This document shows positions 25,301 through 34,100 of a DNA stretch of 46,278 nt, in pieces; the stretch's first letter is position 1; every line of letters starts with the position of its first letter. The notes beneath the pieces are model-generated. The model was not told where the DNA came from, did not search any database, and was given only the letters and a program-made list of their open reading frames with translations. The translations under genes and the position numbers were made by a program. This stretch comes from an uncultured bacterium. GTDB lineage: Bacteria; Verrucomicrobiota; Kiritimatiellia; RFP12; UBA1067. The stretch spans positions 1 to 46,278 of the forward strand of contig CACWIW010000012.1 of NCBI GenBank assembly GCA_902761035.1. Reading direction: 5' to 3'.

Positions 25301-28300
25301 TCGGCGCGTACGAGTATTCCGCGTCGGACGACACGAACTTCACCGTCCAGGTGGCGAACGGCACGGGCGGCGCGATCTACTACGAAGGCGACACGGTGAC
25401 CGTGGCGGCCGAGGACCGTTCGCCGCGCTACGCCTTCACGCGCTGGACGGGCGACGTCTCGGTGCTCGCGAACGCCAACAGCATGACGAACACGTTCACG
25501 ATGCCCACGCGCAACCTCTCGTTCACAGCGGAGTACGACGACCTGCAGTCGTATCTCGTCATCGACCTGAGCGGCGGACCGAACGCGGCGGAGTATCCCG
25601 TGAGCTACCTCACGGATATCCCCACGGGCGGCTGGACGGACGAGTACAAGACGACTAAGCTCGTCCTCCGCCGCATCGACCCGGGCACATTTACGATGGG
25701 TGCGCCGACTGGCGAGGCTGGACGGCAGGATAGCGATGAGACGCCGCATCAGGTGACTTTGACGCATTCCTACTACATCGGTGTCTTTGAACTGACCCAG
25801 CGCCAATGGGAATTGGTGATGGGGAATCGTCCGAGCGCATTCTCGAACACGGTCTGCTATGCGACACGCCCGGTCGAAAGCGTCAGCTATAACCAGATTC
25901 GTGGCTCGGACATGGGCAAGTACTGGCCGCAGATGAATTCGGTTGACGAGACGAGTTTCATGGGCAAGTTGCGTGCAAAGACGGGGCGGCTCTTTGACTT
26001 GCCGACCGAGGCGCAGTGGGAATATGCATGCCGTGCAGGAACGACGACGGCGCTCAATTCCGGCAAGAATCTATCTGCGGCTTCTGGTGTTGACGCCAAC
26101 ATGGCCGAAGTGGGCCGTTACTACTACAACAGCGGTTCATACAACAATTCGTACGACTACAATGGGAGTACGGACGAGACTGGAACTGCGAAGGTTGGTT
26201 CGTATCTGCCGAATGCGTGGGGACTCTATGATATGCACGGTAACGTGGGCGAGATATGTCTCGACTGGTTCAGTTTAGGCATCTCGGGTGTTGCGACAGA
26301 TCCCGTTGGACCAGAAACTGGAAGCAAAAGAAGTGTACGTTGCGGTGGTTGGAATCACTCTTCCAGTACTTGTCGCTCCGGCGCACGTAAATATAACATA
26401 GGGCCGAGTGACATGAATTCGAACAAGGGTCTCCGTCTAGTCATTAACTTCGCGAACTTCAGCCAGAACCAGGTGGTGAATCTCTCGGCGTCCGATGGAA
26501 CGGATCCGGATGGCATTCGCCTCACGTGGACGGCGGTGCCGGGCGCAGAGGGCTATAGATTGTATAGAAGCTATTCGAACTTTGAGGAAGCGGACACGGT
26601 TTGGATCACGACTGTAACAACGAATACATATTTGTGGAAAGGTGCGGTGACGAACGTCGTTGGGTTCAAGATCAGGGCAGTCGTTGATGGTAAAGCCGGG
26701 ACGTTCAGCGCAAGCGACTCCGGGTATCGGGTGAAGTACCAGCTGACGGTCGCGGGCGGCACGGGTACCACGAACTGCTTTGCGAACACCACGGTGCCGA
26801 TCGTTGCCAACGCCGCGCCGACGGGATACTCGTTCAAGGAGTGGACGGGTGCTGCGGCCGATGTCGCGCTCGTGACGAGCAAGACCTCCGCCTCGACCAC
26901 GTTCAAGATGCCGGGACGCGCGGTGACGCTGACGGCGACATACAAAGCGAATGCCTATACGGTGAAGTTCAATGCCAACAAGGGCGCGGGCACGATGTCG
27001 AACGAGTCGTTCACCTACGATGTCGCGAAGGCGCTGACGGAGAATGCGTTCACGCGCACGGGCTACGCCTATCAGGGCTGGGCTACAAGTGCGGCGGGCA
27101 GCAAGGCCTATTCCGACGGCGAGACGGTGAGCAACCTGACGGCGACGGCGAACGGAACGGTCAACTTGTACGCGGTCTGGAAGGCGAACACCTACGCGGT
27201 CAAGTTCAATGCGAACGGGGGCACGGGGACGATGGCGAACGAGTCGTTCACCTACGATGCCGCGAAGGCGCTGACGGCGAATGCGTTCAGCCGCACGGGC
27301 TACACGTATCAGGGCTGGGCGACGACGCCGGATGGCGATGCGGAATACGCAAACGGCGAGACGGTGAGCAACCTGACGGCGACGGCAAACGCGACGTTCG
27401 ACCTCTACGCGGTGTGGACGGCGAATCCGTACACGGTGACATTCGACGCGAACGGCGGAACGGGCGACGCGATGGCGGAGCAGGGCTTCACCTACGGGAC
27501 GGAGCAGAATCTGCCGAACGGAAGCTACACGCGGACGGGCTACACGTTCCTCGGCTGGTCCACGAACCCGCAGGCGACGAGCGCGGCCTACGCGGACGGA
27601 GCATCCGTCTCGAACCTCGCGACGGGCGGCACGCTCGCGCTCTATGCCGTGTGGCGTCCGAACATCTACACGATCCGCTTCCTGCCGAACGGCGCGGAAG
27701 GGGAGATGTCGGACCAGGCGGCGACATACGACACGGCGGCCAACCTGAAGGCGAATGCGTTTACGAAGGAAGGTTTCGGATTCGTGGGTTGGACGACGGG
27801 AGGGGACTCGGCGACCGTATCCTATACGAACCGGCAGCAGGTGCTCAACATCGCGACGAACGACGGTGCGGTGGTGGCGCTCTCCGCCAAGTGGACGGAC
27901 ACATGGTACGTGGACGCGACGAACGGCAATGACGCGAACGAAGGAGTCAGCGCGGCGCAGCCGTTCAAGACGATCCAGCACGCGATCGACCAGTCGGTTG
28001 ACGGCATGACGATCATCGTCGCGGACGGCACATACGCGCCGATTCGTACGGATAACATGGCAATTACCATCCAGTCGGTGAATGGCGCTGAGTCGACGAT
28101 TATTGACGGTGGCTATCCCGCTGCGACGAACCGCTGCGTGTTGGCTGGCGGATTAGCCGGGAAGACCAATACGGTTATTCGCGGTTTTACCATCCAGAAT
28201 GGTTGTACACCTGGCTCTGGTGGCAATGCTGGCGCAGGCGTTGCAGGCGGAACGCTCTACGACTGTGTTGTCAGATCCAATCATGGAGGCGGCAGTGGTG

Positions 28301-31026
28301 GCGGCGCTGTCTATTCGACGATGTATGATTGCACAATTTCTGACAATGATACCGCGAATAAGGGAGGTGGCGCATATAATGCCTTGCTGACGAACTGCCT
28401 GCTTGCCAATAATACCTGTACGGTTTACGGCGCGGGTGCCTGTGGCGGTACACTTATCAACTGTACGGTGATTTCAAACCGCGCAGAGCAGGCGGGGGGC
28501 GGTGCGTGTGAGGTTGCATTGACAAACTGTGTCATTCGCGACAACGAGTCGTTGAGTAACGGCGGTGGCATTTCCGGTGGAAGCTTGTATGGCTGTGTCG
28601 TCAGCAACAACGTTGCACACGGAAATGGAGGTGGCGTTTTCAGTTCGACCTACAACCTGACGGTCATGAACTGTGTTATCGTCGGAAACGTTGCGTATAA
28701 TGGGGCTGGTGGTGCGTATGGGGCGAATTGCTACGATTCCGAAATTACTGCCAACACTGCGACCGTGAGCGGCGGCGGTATCTATAATTGCAAGGCCTAT
28801 CGGTGCGTGATAGCAGATAACGAATGCGCAATTGCCGGTGAAGGTTACGGCGGCGGCGCGTACAGGGGTGAATTGGAGAACTGCATTGTCTACGGCAATT
28901 GCGTATCCCACGGCAGTGGCGGTGGCGTGTCTATTGCCGTTTGCCGAAACTGCACCATCTTCGGCAATAGTTGCTCAAGCAGAGGCGGTGGGGCTCATGC
29001 CTGGAGCGGCGGCACAAACTACAACTGCATAGTCTATGGGAACAGTGCATCCACCGATGCGGATGTTGACACGCGAGTTGTGTCCTTCAACAGTTTCACG
29101 GGCAATCCGCGTTTTGTGGATGCTGCGAACGGCGACTTCCGTCTGCTGGGCGATTCGCCGTGCATCGACATGGGCAACAACAGGTACGTCTCGGGCGAGA
29201 CGGACATCCGCGGCAACGCGCGCATTCAGAACGGCATCGTCGATATCGGCGCGTACGAGTTCACGCTTCCGACGGGGCTGGGCAGCGTGCCCGTGGAAGG
29301 GACGGACGCGGCGGTGCCGGTCGAATGGCTCGGCGCGTACGGGTGTGTGGACGAGGATTCGACGCCTGCGTCGTTGCAGCAGGTCATGGCACAGGCGGGT
29401 GACAACGGGATGCCGCTTTGGCAATCCTGGGTCGCGGGACTCGATCCCTGGAATCCCGATTCGCAGCTGATGGCCAATATCGCGGTCGTGGGCGATGACG
29501 TCGAAGTCTCGTGGATGCCGGACCTCTCGAACGCCGAGCCGAAGCGCCACTACACGGTGATGGGCAAGACGAACCTGACCGATTCGGCGTGGGTGATTCC
29601 GGTGAACGAGGAGCATCACTTCTTCAAGGTGACGGTCACGATGGGCGAACCGGGCATTGCGCGGGATGTCGCGGCGACGGCGGGGACATCCGCCGGGGAC
29701 GTGTCGATCTCCTGGAGCGCCGTCGATTGGGCGATTGGCTACAATATCTACCGTTCGACCGTCGACAACTTCAGCCAGGCGACGTTGCTTGCGTCCACGG
29801 CGGACACGGCGTACGTTGACGCAACGGCGCTTCCCGGCACGTGGTACTACTACTGGATCGTCTCCGTGGCGAACGGCGGCGAGTGGATGACGAGCGCAAG
29901 CGCGGCCGGAAACCGCAAGATCGGCGTGCCGAGGAACGTGGCAGCGTCCGACGGCACGTCCGCGGACTGGATCACGGTGACGTGGAACGCGGTCGAGGGC
30001 GCGGTTTCGTACCGTATTCTCCGTGCGACGACGGAGTTCGTGGAAGATGCCGTCGAGGTCGGAACGTCGGCAGGCACGAGCTGGATGGATCTCAATGCGG
30101 CGAACGGCGTCAGCTACAACTACTGGGTCGTCGCGGTTGGTGCGAGCTTCGAGGGCGAGGCGTCGGCTTCGGACGTCGGTTATCTGCGCCTTGCGTCGCC
30201 GGAAGGCGTGACGGCGTCGAACGGCGGCTTCGCCGACCGCGTCAAGATCGCGTGGAACGCCGTGGCGGGGGCCAGCCACTACCGCGTGTACCGCAGTGCG
30301 TCGGCAAGCGGCTCGAAGACGCCGGTCAGCGGCTGGCAGACAATGCTCAACTATTCCGACACGACCGCCGAGCCGGGCGTGACCTACTACTACTTCGTTG
30401 TTGCGGCGGCGGACAACGAGGGCCGGAACGCGAGCGGCTACAGCGCGGACGCGGCCGGCAGCCTCAAGATCGGCACACCGACGGGCGTGTACGCGACGGA
30501 CGGCACGTCGGCGACGGGCGTGACGGTGTCGTGGAACGCGACGCCCGGCGCGGAGGGCTACAAGGTCTATCGCGGCACCTCGAACAATCCAGATGCGGCA
30601 GAGGAGGTCTCGTCCGTCCCTGCTGTCCCGTCCGTCTCGCCTGTCTCGTTCGACGACACGACCGCCGCGCCGGGAACGCTCTACTTCTACTGGGTGACGG
30701 CGACGAATGCGGTCTCCGAGAGCGCGAAGAGCGCCGTCGAAACGGGATTCCGCTCGATTCCGGCGCCGACGGGCGTCACCGCGACGACCACGTCGGGCGC
30801 GGCGGCGGTGACGGTCTCGTGGCAGCCGGTCGCCGGCGCGGTCTTCTACCGCGTCTATCGCGGCACGCGGACCGGCAGCGACTACGCGGTCGAGATCGAC
30901 ACCACCACGGAAACGACCTACGCCGATGAAAGTGGTGCGGCCAACAGGACCTACTACTATTCGGTGAAGGCTGTCGGCACCTCCAGCGAGAGCGACTTCA
31001 GCGCTTTTGTGAAGGGCAGCCGGTAG
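22354..31026 (+). CDS. Giant secreted mosaic protein (FISUMP-like, InlB repeats, two beta-helices, SUMF1, Fn3)
   Basis: A 2890-residue exported protein. A signal peptide ends near residue 23 ('AGAALA'). The order is: FISUMP-like domain (26-227, 'GVQLWENGPLWAKTNIGA'), a divergent InlB-type segment, two InlB repeats (379-538), right-handed beta-helix 1 with a DUF1565-type opening (539-989, 'WYVDTTGDDANQG'), an InlB-type repeat, and a SUMF1/FGE-fold domain (about 1103-1367, 'PTEAQWEYACRAGT'). Then come an Fn3 domain, one divergent and four regular InlB repeats, and beta-helix 2 (about 1851-2303, 'WYVDATNGNDANEG'). A 'SWVAGLDPWNP' linker domain and five Fn3 domains end the protein. The InlB-plus-helix block occurs twice. 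Beta-helix cores, the FISUMP part and the SUMF1 part are AT-richer than the Fn3 and InlB parts. No anchor is visible. ATG 22363 is an alternative start. Cell-surface binding is inference. Confidence 0.88.
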   Translation: MKTMNKRMMMLVAGLAWAGAALAATHEGVQLWENGPLWAKTNIGANSPTETGYYFWWGDTLGYKWQNSKWVASDNSVSNFSFTTANCPTQIKTLAQLQSMGVVGDDCNLLPAFDAAAQQWGDDWRVPKKSEYKNLMELCSWSWTTNNGVVGYTVTGKGLYSGNSVFFPLGGYGSTTNLTSATTTIYMWSATAEGNTSYRPCWTATSIGGTSNTGRTNGYPIRPVKSMSAAKAASAVALDTRTGTRVAKTTESIAYDTAWGGASSGTLKVNGTAVSGLSSKGAYSWTPDSEQTNYWALTYTAGTANYSATFKHSGYYAITYADTKGAANSNPAQYNIDSSITFTPLANVTGYVFNGWNPASIPAGGFGAKTVTAQWTPNTYSVKFNKNGGTGTMADESFTYGTAKALTANAFTRTGYTFKGWATTSGATSAAYTNGQSVSNLTATANGTVTLFAVWQVNSYSVKFNANGGSGTTAQLACIYGQNATLTANGFTRTGHAFVGWMTSANGTTVAYTDGQSVLNMTNQMNATVNLYAKWTDKWYVDTTGDDANQGDSASQPFKTIQHAIDKSVPGMTVIVADGTYAPINSNNKAITIQSVNGAANTIIDGGYPAATNRCVYAGGNEGQTNTVIRGFTIQNGSTLGLAGGNKGAGVAGGTLHDCVVRLNHGGGLGGGAVYSTMYDCAISDNDTLDGGGGAFRAQLMNCLLSNNSCATNGAGANNSVLVNCMVISNRAEKLGGGVLRGAVTNCILQGNVALDHGGGAYRGTLYGCIVTNNIAYQYGGGIYGATATQCAIADNQAYQTGGGTYSTTCYDSEIIGNRATQGSGGAYGGTAINCVLAYNECGTHGGGAGWCELQNCLVYGNLAPTGKGGGLYNVVARNSTIYGNTCSDGGGGASSGTTGGMPNGTNFNCIVYGNTAGSGNEVDATVACFNCCTNDPQFIRAEAGDFRLRYNSPCIDAGNNAYVTNTVDFAGNARIDNNTVDIGAYEYSASDDTNFTVQVANGTGGAIYYEGDTVTVAAEDRSPRYAFTRWTGDVSVLANANSMTNTFTMPTRNLSFTAEYDDLQSYLVIDLSGGPNAAEYPVSYLTDIPTGGWTDEYKTTKLVLRRIDPGTFTMGAPTGEAGRQDSDETPHQVTLTHSYYIGVFELTQRQWELVMGNRPSAFSNTVCYATRPVESVSYNQIRGSDMGKYWPQMNSVDETSFMGKLRAKTGRLFDLPTEAQWEYACRAGTTTALNSGKNLSAASGVDANMAEVGRYYYNSGSYNNSYDYNGSTDETGTAKVGSYLPNAWGLYDMHGNVGEICLDWFSLGISGVATDPVGPETGSKRSVRCGGWNHSSSTCRSGARKYNIGPSDMNSNKGLRLVINFANFSQNQVVNLSASDGTDPDGIRLTWTAVPGAEGYRLYRSYSNFEEADTVWITTVTTNTYLWKGAVTNVVGFKIRAVVDGKAGTFSASDSGYRVKYQLTVAGGTGTTNCFANTTVPIVANAAPTGYSFKEWTGAAADVALVTSKTSASTTFKMPGRAVTLTATYKANAYTVKFNANKGAGTMSNESFTYDVAKALTENAFTRTGYAYQGWATSAAGSKAYSDGETVSNLTATANGTVNLYAVWKANTYAVKFNANGGTGTMANESFTYDAAKALTANAFSRTGYTYQGWATTPDGDAEYANGETVSNLTATANATFDLYAVWTANPYTVTFDANGGTGDAMAEQGFTYGTEQNLPNGSYTRTGYTFLGWSTNPQATSAAYADGASVSNLATGGTLALYAVWRPNIYTIRFLPNGAEGEMSDQAATYDTAANLKANAFTKEGFGFVGWTTGGDSATVSYTNRQQVLNIATNDGAVVALSAKWTDTWYVDATNGNDANEGVSAAQPFKTIQHAIDQSVDGMTIIVADGTYAPIRTDNMAITIQSVNGAESTIIDGGYPAATNRCVLAGGLAGKTNTVIRGFTIQNGCTPGSGGNAGAGVAGGTLYDCVVRSNHGGGSGGGAVYSTMYDCTISDNDTANKGGGAYNALLTNCLLANNTCTVYGAGACGGTLINCTVISNRAEQAGGGACEVALTNCVIRDNESLSNGGGISGGSLYGCVVSNNVAHGNGGGVFSSTYNLTVMNCVIVGNVAYNGAGGAYGANCYDSEITANTATVSGGGIYNCKAYRCVIADNECAIAGEGYGGGAYRGELENCIVYGNCVSHGSGGGVSIAVCRNCTIFGNSCSSRGGGAHAWSGGTNYNCIVYGNSASTDADVDTRVVSFNSFTGNPRFVDAANGDFRLLGDSPCIDMGNNRYVSGETDIRGNARIQNGIVDIGAYEFTLPTGLGSVPVEGTDAAVPVEWLGAYGCVDEDSTPASLQQVMAQAGDNGMPLWQSWVAGLDPWNPDSQLMANIAVVGDDVEVSWMPDLSNAEPKRHYTVMGKTNLTDSAWVIPVNEEHHFFKVTVTMGEPGIARDVAATAGTSAGDVSISWSAVDWAIGYNIYRSTVDNFSQATLLASTADTAYVDATALPGTWYYYWIVSVANGGEWMTSASAAGNRKIGVPRNVAASDGTSADWITVTWNAVEGAVSYRILRATTEFVEDAVEVGTSAGTSWMDLNAANGVSYNYWVVAVGASFEGEASASDVGYLRLASPEGVTASNGGFADRVKIAWNAVAGASHYRVYRSASASGSKTPVSGWQTMLNYSDTTAEPGVTYYYFVVAAADNEGRNASGYSADAAGSLKIGTPTGVYATDGTSATGVTVSWNATPGAEGYKVYRGTSNNPDAAEEVSSVPAVPSVSPVSFDDTTAAPGTLYFYWVTATNAVSESAKSAVETGFRSIPAPTGVTATTTSGAAAVTVSWQPVAGAVFYRVYRGTRTGSDYAVEIDTTTETTYADESGAANRTYYYSVKAVGTSSESDFSAFVKGSR

Positions 31027-31059
31027 GGCACACAGCGGCTCGCCCCACCTATGCTGGGA

Positions 31060-32493
31060 TCAGCAGGCGGCGAGCTTCTGGGCTACGAGCTTGCCGACGA
31101 TCTTCGGATCGGCCTTGCCCTTGGAGAGCTTCATCACCTGTCCCACGAAGAACCCGGCGGCTGCTTTCTTACCGGCCTTGAAGTCTGCGACTGGTCCGGG
31201 GTTGGCGGCGATAGCCTGGTCCACGAACGCCTCGAGGGCGGCGGTGTCGCTGACGGCCCCGAGTCCGCGTTCCTTCACGATCACCTCCGGGTCGCCGCCT
31301 TTCTCGAAGATCTCCGGGAGGAGTTCCTTGAGCGTGGGACCGTTGATCGTACCGGCGGCGGCCATCTTCACGAGGGCGGCGAGCGCTTGCGGCGTCATCG
31401 CGCAATCGCCGATCTCCTTGCCGCTCGCGTTGAGGAGCGCCATCACGTCGCTCATGTAGAGGTTGCAGAGCTGCTTGGCGACCTTCTTGTCGAGTCCCTT
31501 GGCGGCCGCCTCGAAGTAGTCGGCGTTCGCCTTGTGCTGGGAAAGGACGTCCGCGTCGTACTCGGCAATGCCGTACTCCTCGATCATGCGCGCGCGGCGG
31601 GCCTTCGGCTGCTCGGGGAGGAGCTTGCGCCATTCCTCGATCTGCTCCTCGGAGAGGGCCACGGGCACGAGGTCGGGTTCGGGGAAGTAGCGGTAGTCGT
31701 GGGCGTTCTCCTTCGAGCGCATGGAGGCTGTCTCGAGGGCCTCGCCGTCCCACCGGCGCGTCTCCTGGATGATCGGAATGGAGTGGGCCATGCACTCGCG
31801 CTGGCGGCGCGCCTCATACTCGAGGGCGGCGTGGATGCCGCGGAAGGAGTTCATGTTCTTGATCTCCACCTTCGTGCCGAGCTTCGTCTCGCCCACGGGG
31901 CGGATGGAGATGTTCACGTCGGAGCGCATGTTGCCCTCTTCGAGGTTGCAGTCGCTCACGCCGGCGTAGACGAGCATCTCCTTGAGCGCCGTGAGGTACG
32001 CGATCGCCTCGTCGGCGGAAGCCATGTCTGGCTCCGAGACAATCTCCATGAGGGGCGTTCCGCCGCGGTTGAAGTCCACGCCAGAGCTCTGGGCGTAGTG
32101 GTTGATCTTCGCGGCATCCTCTTCAAGGTGGATGTGGTTGATGCGGATGAACTTGGGCCCGTTAGGCGTCTCGATCGTCACGCCGCCGCCGATGCAGAGG
32201 GGATTGCCGTTTTCGGATATCTGGTAGTCCTTCGCCATGTCAGGGTAGAAGTAGTTCTTCCGGTCGAAGGTGGCGTGGCGGTTGATCTCGCAGCCGAGCA
32301 TGAGGCCGCTCATGACGGTGAGCTTAACGGCCTCCTTGTTCGCGACGGGAAGGGCGCCCGGGTAGCCCAGGCACACGGGGCATACGTTGGTATTGGGTTC
32401 GCAGCCCGTCTTCAGCAGACAGCCGCAGAACATCTTCGTGTTTGTCTTGAGCTGGACGTGCGTCTCCAGCCCGATTGTGTTTTCGAATTCCAT
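31060..32493 (-). CDS. gatB: Aspartyl/glutamyl-tRNA(Asn/Gln) amidotransferase subunit B
   Basis: A 477-residue GatB, the tRNA-binding and kinase subunit of the GatCAB complex, which converts Glu-tRNA(Gln) or Asp-tRNA(Asn) to the amide form. Seen are 'IGLETHVQL' near the start, the zinc site cysteines in 'FCGC' and 'CPVCLGYPG', 'FDRKNYFYPDMAKDYQ', 'LEEDAAK', 'DFNRGG.PLMEIV', 'EGNMRSDVNIS' and 'EIKNMNS', then the C-terminal Yqey-like domain. Length is standard. ATG 32493 is chosen because homology starts here, just behind a -10 element. gatA and gatC are not adjacent. It converges with the giant surface protein gene, with 33 bases between them. Confidence 0.97.
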   Translation of the reverse strand: MEFENTIGLETHVQLKTNTKMFCGCLLKTGCEPNTNVCPVCLGYPGALPVANKEAVKLTVMSGLMLGCEINRHATFDRKNYFYPDMAKDYQISENGNPLCIGGGVTIETPNGPKFIRINHIHLEEDAAKINHYAQSSGVDFNRGGTPLMEIVSEPDMASADEAIAYLTALKEMLVYAGVSDCNLEEGNMRSDVNISIRPVGETKLGTKVEIKNMNSFRGIHAALEYEARRQRECMAHSIPIIQETRRWDGEALETASMRSKENAHDYRYFPEPDLVPVALSEEQIEEWRKLLPEQPKARRARMIEEYGIAEYDADVLSQHKANADYFEAAAKGLDKKVAKQLCNLYMSDVMALLNASGKEIGDCAMTPQALAALVKMAAAGTINGPTLKELLPEIFEKGGDPEVIVKERGLGAVSDTAALEAFVDQAIAANPGPVADFKAGKKAAAGFFVGQVMKLSKGKADPKIVGKLVAQKLAAC

Positions 32494-32527
32494 GTGCGTT
32501 CTCGCTCTCGTGTGGGAAACGGACGTT

Positions 32528-32535
32528 ATTATACC
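32528..32535 (-). promoter_or_regulatory. -10 element of gatB (GG-TATAAT)
   Basis: On the minus strand TATAAT (32533-32528) preceded by GG, the form also seen at 6444 and 12116. A TTGACA (32562-32557) lies 23 bases upstream, too far for a normal spacer, so the -35 is uncertain. The transcript would begin about 28 bases before the ATG. Confidence 0.5.
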
Positions 32536-32661
32536 ACAATTCGCCGCGCACTGGAATGTCAATTGCTTTCGCTGTTGTGGGGCTCTGCATGTTCTACATG
32601 GACGATCAAAATCAAAAAACATTTTTCAGATTTTTTGGGGAGCGCGGTGTGCCCTTATTAT

Positions 32662-32669
32662 GGTAAAAT
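32662..32669 (+). promoter_or_regulatory. -10 element of the phosphohexomutase gene (GG-TAAAAT)
   Basis: GG followed by TAAAAT at 32664-32669, 34 bases before ATG 32704, with AAAAGGA as ribosome binding site between. No good -35 is seen at the usual distance. Confidence 0.45.
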
Positions 32670-32703
32670 ATAAGCCCCAACGCACAACAGAAAAGGACAA
32701 GTA

Positions 32704-34059
32704 ATGGGCATCTTCAAGGCATACGACATCCGCGGCGTCTATGGACAGGAGCTGACGGACGACATGTTCTACAAAATCGCGCGTGCCTACGCGCGCTTCC
32801 TCGGTTCGCCGAAGAAGATAGTGGTGGCGCGAGACATACGTCCGCACTCCGAACCGCTCTTCGCCGCGTTCGCGCGCGGACTGAACGACATGGGAGTGGA
32901 CGTGATCGACATCGGCCACGCATCCACCCCGATGAGCTACTTCGCGAACGGCACGCTCCATCCCGACGGCAGCGTGATGATCACCGCCTCCCACAACACG
33001 AAGGAGTGGAACGGCTGCAAGCTCTGCCGCGCCAACGCCGTCCCGATTTCCGGCGCGAACGGCATCAAGGACATCGAGCGTATGGTGATGGAGATGGATG
33101 GAAGCGACATGAGTGTCGCTTCTCCGAGGGGCACGATCACGAATGTGGACGTCCTTGCCGACTACGCGCGCCACGTGCGCACGTTCGAGCACATGGCGAA
33201 GCCGCTCCACGTCGCGTGCGACTTCGCGAACGGCATGGGCATCTGCGAGGCGGCCGCGTTCAAGGGCTCGCCGCTCACGTACGACGGGCTCTTCGAGGAG
33301 TTCGACGGCGCGTTCCCGAACCACGACGCGAACCCGCTCAAGACGGAGACGCTCAAGGACCTTCAGGCGCTCGTGCGCGCGAACCCCGGCAAGTACGCGT
33401 TCGGCGTGGCGTTCGACGGCGACGCGGACCGCGCGGGCTTCATCGACGAGAAGGGCGAGATCATCCCGATGGACTTCATCACGGCCCTCATCAGCGAGGA
33501 CCTGCTCCAGTCGAATCCCGGCGCCGCCTGCTTCTATGACCTCCGGTCGTCGAAGGTCGCGGACGAGACGATCGCCGCCGCCGGCGGCAAGCCGATGATG
33601 TCCCGCGTGGGCCACAGCTTCATCAAGGCGCAGATGCGCGAGAACGACGCGATCTTCGCGGGCGAGCTTTCGGGCCACTACTACTTCAAGGCGAACTTCA
33701 CCGCCGAGTCGAGCTCCATGGCCACGTTCGCGCTCGCGAACATCGTCTCGCGGAGCGACAAGCCCCTCAGCGAGCTCATCGCGCCGCTCCGCAAGTATTC
33801 GCAGTCCGGCGAGATCAACTCGCGCGTGGCGGGCGATCCGGCCGAGGTGCTGGCGCGCGTGAAGGCCACGTATGCGCCCACGGCGGAGCGCGTGTTTGAG
33901 CTGGACGGCGTGAGCGTGGACAACTGGTCCCGCGACGGCTGGTGGTGCAACGTGCGCATGTCCAACACCGAGCCGCTCGTGCGCCTCAACCTCGAGGCGA
34001 AGACGCCCGACCTCATGGCCGCGAAGCGCGACGAGCTGCTTGCGCTCATCCGCGCCTAG
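32704..34059 (+). CDS. Phosphomannomutase / phosphoglucomutase
   Basis: A 451-residue alpha-D-phosphohexomutase that interconverts mannose- or glucose-1-phosphate and 6-phosphate for nucleotide-sugar synthesis. The active-site Ser96 is in 'TASHNTKEWNG'. The magnesium site is Asp238, Asp240 and Asp242 in 'DGDADR'. The sugar-contacting loop is 'GELSGHYYF', and the phosphate-binding loop is 'RMSNTEPLVRLNLEA' near the C-terminus. The opening 'FKAYDIRG' is typical of ManB-type enzymes. Residues about 133-142 ('GSDMSVASPRG') are encoded by a 22-bp palindrome like those in rimO. It is divergent from gatB with its own -10. Substrate preference cannot be decided from sequence. Confidence 0.93.
   Translation: MGIFKAYDIRGVYGQELTDDMFYKIARAYARFLGSPKKIVVARDIRPHSEPLFAAFARGLNDMGVDVIDIGHASTPMSYFANGTLHPDGSVMITASHNTKEWNGCKLCRANAVPISGANGIKDIERMVMEMDGSDMSVASPRGTITNVDVLADYARHVRTFEHMAKPLHVACDFANGMGICEAAAFKGSPLTYDGLFEEFDGAFPNHDANPLKTETLKDLQALVRANPGKYAFGVAFDGDADRAGFIDEKGEIIPMDFITALISEDLLQSNPGAACFYDLRSSKVADETIAAAGGKPMMSRVGHSFIKAQMRENDAIFAGELSGHYYFKANFTAESSSMATFALANIVSRSDKPLSELIAPLRKYSQSGEINSRVAGDPAEVLARVKATYAPTAERVFELDGVSVDNWSRDGWWCNVRMSNTEPLVRLNLEAKTPDLMAAKRDELLALIRA
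33101..33122. repeat. Palindrome inside the phosphohexomutase gene
   Basis: Arms GAAGCGACA (33101-33109) and TGTCGCTTC (33114-33122) form a perfect 9-bp stem with loop TGAG. Core, arm length and loop size match the two palindromes in rimO (5331-5403). It is read in frame between two domains' secondary-structure elements. Confidence 0.85.
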
Positions 34060-34100
34060 GCTTTTGCATTCCCATCCTCAAGGAGAACATTGCCTTGGCA

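Noticed and set aside
26341..26455. Variable region of a diversity-generating retroelement in the FGE-type domain
   Set aside because: The fold and the 'GGWNHSSSTCRSGARK' segment recall DGR targets, but no reverse transcriptase or template repeat is in the window and the domain is internal rather than terminal.
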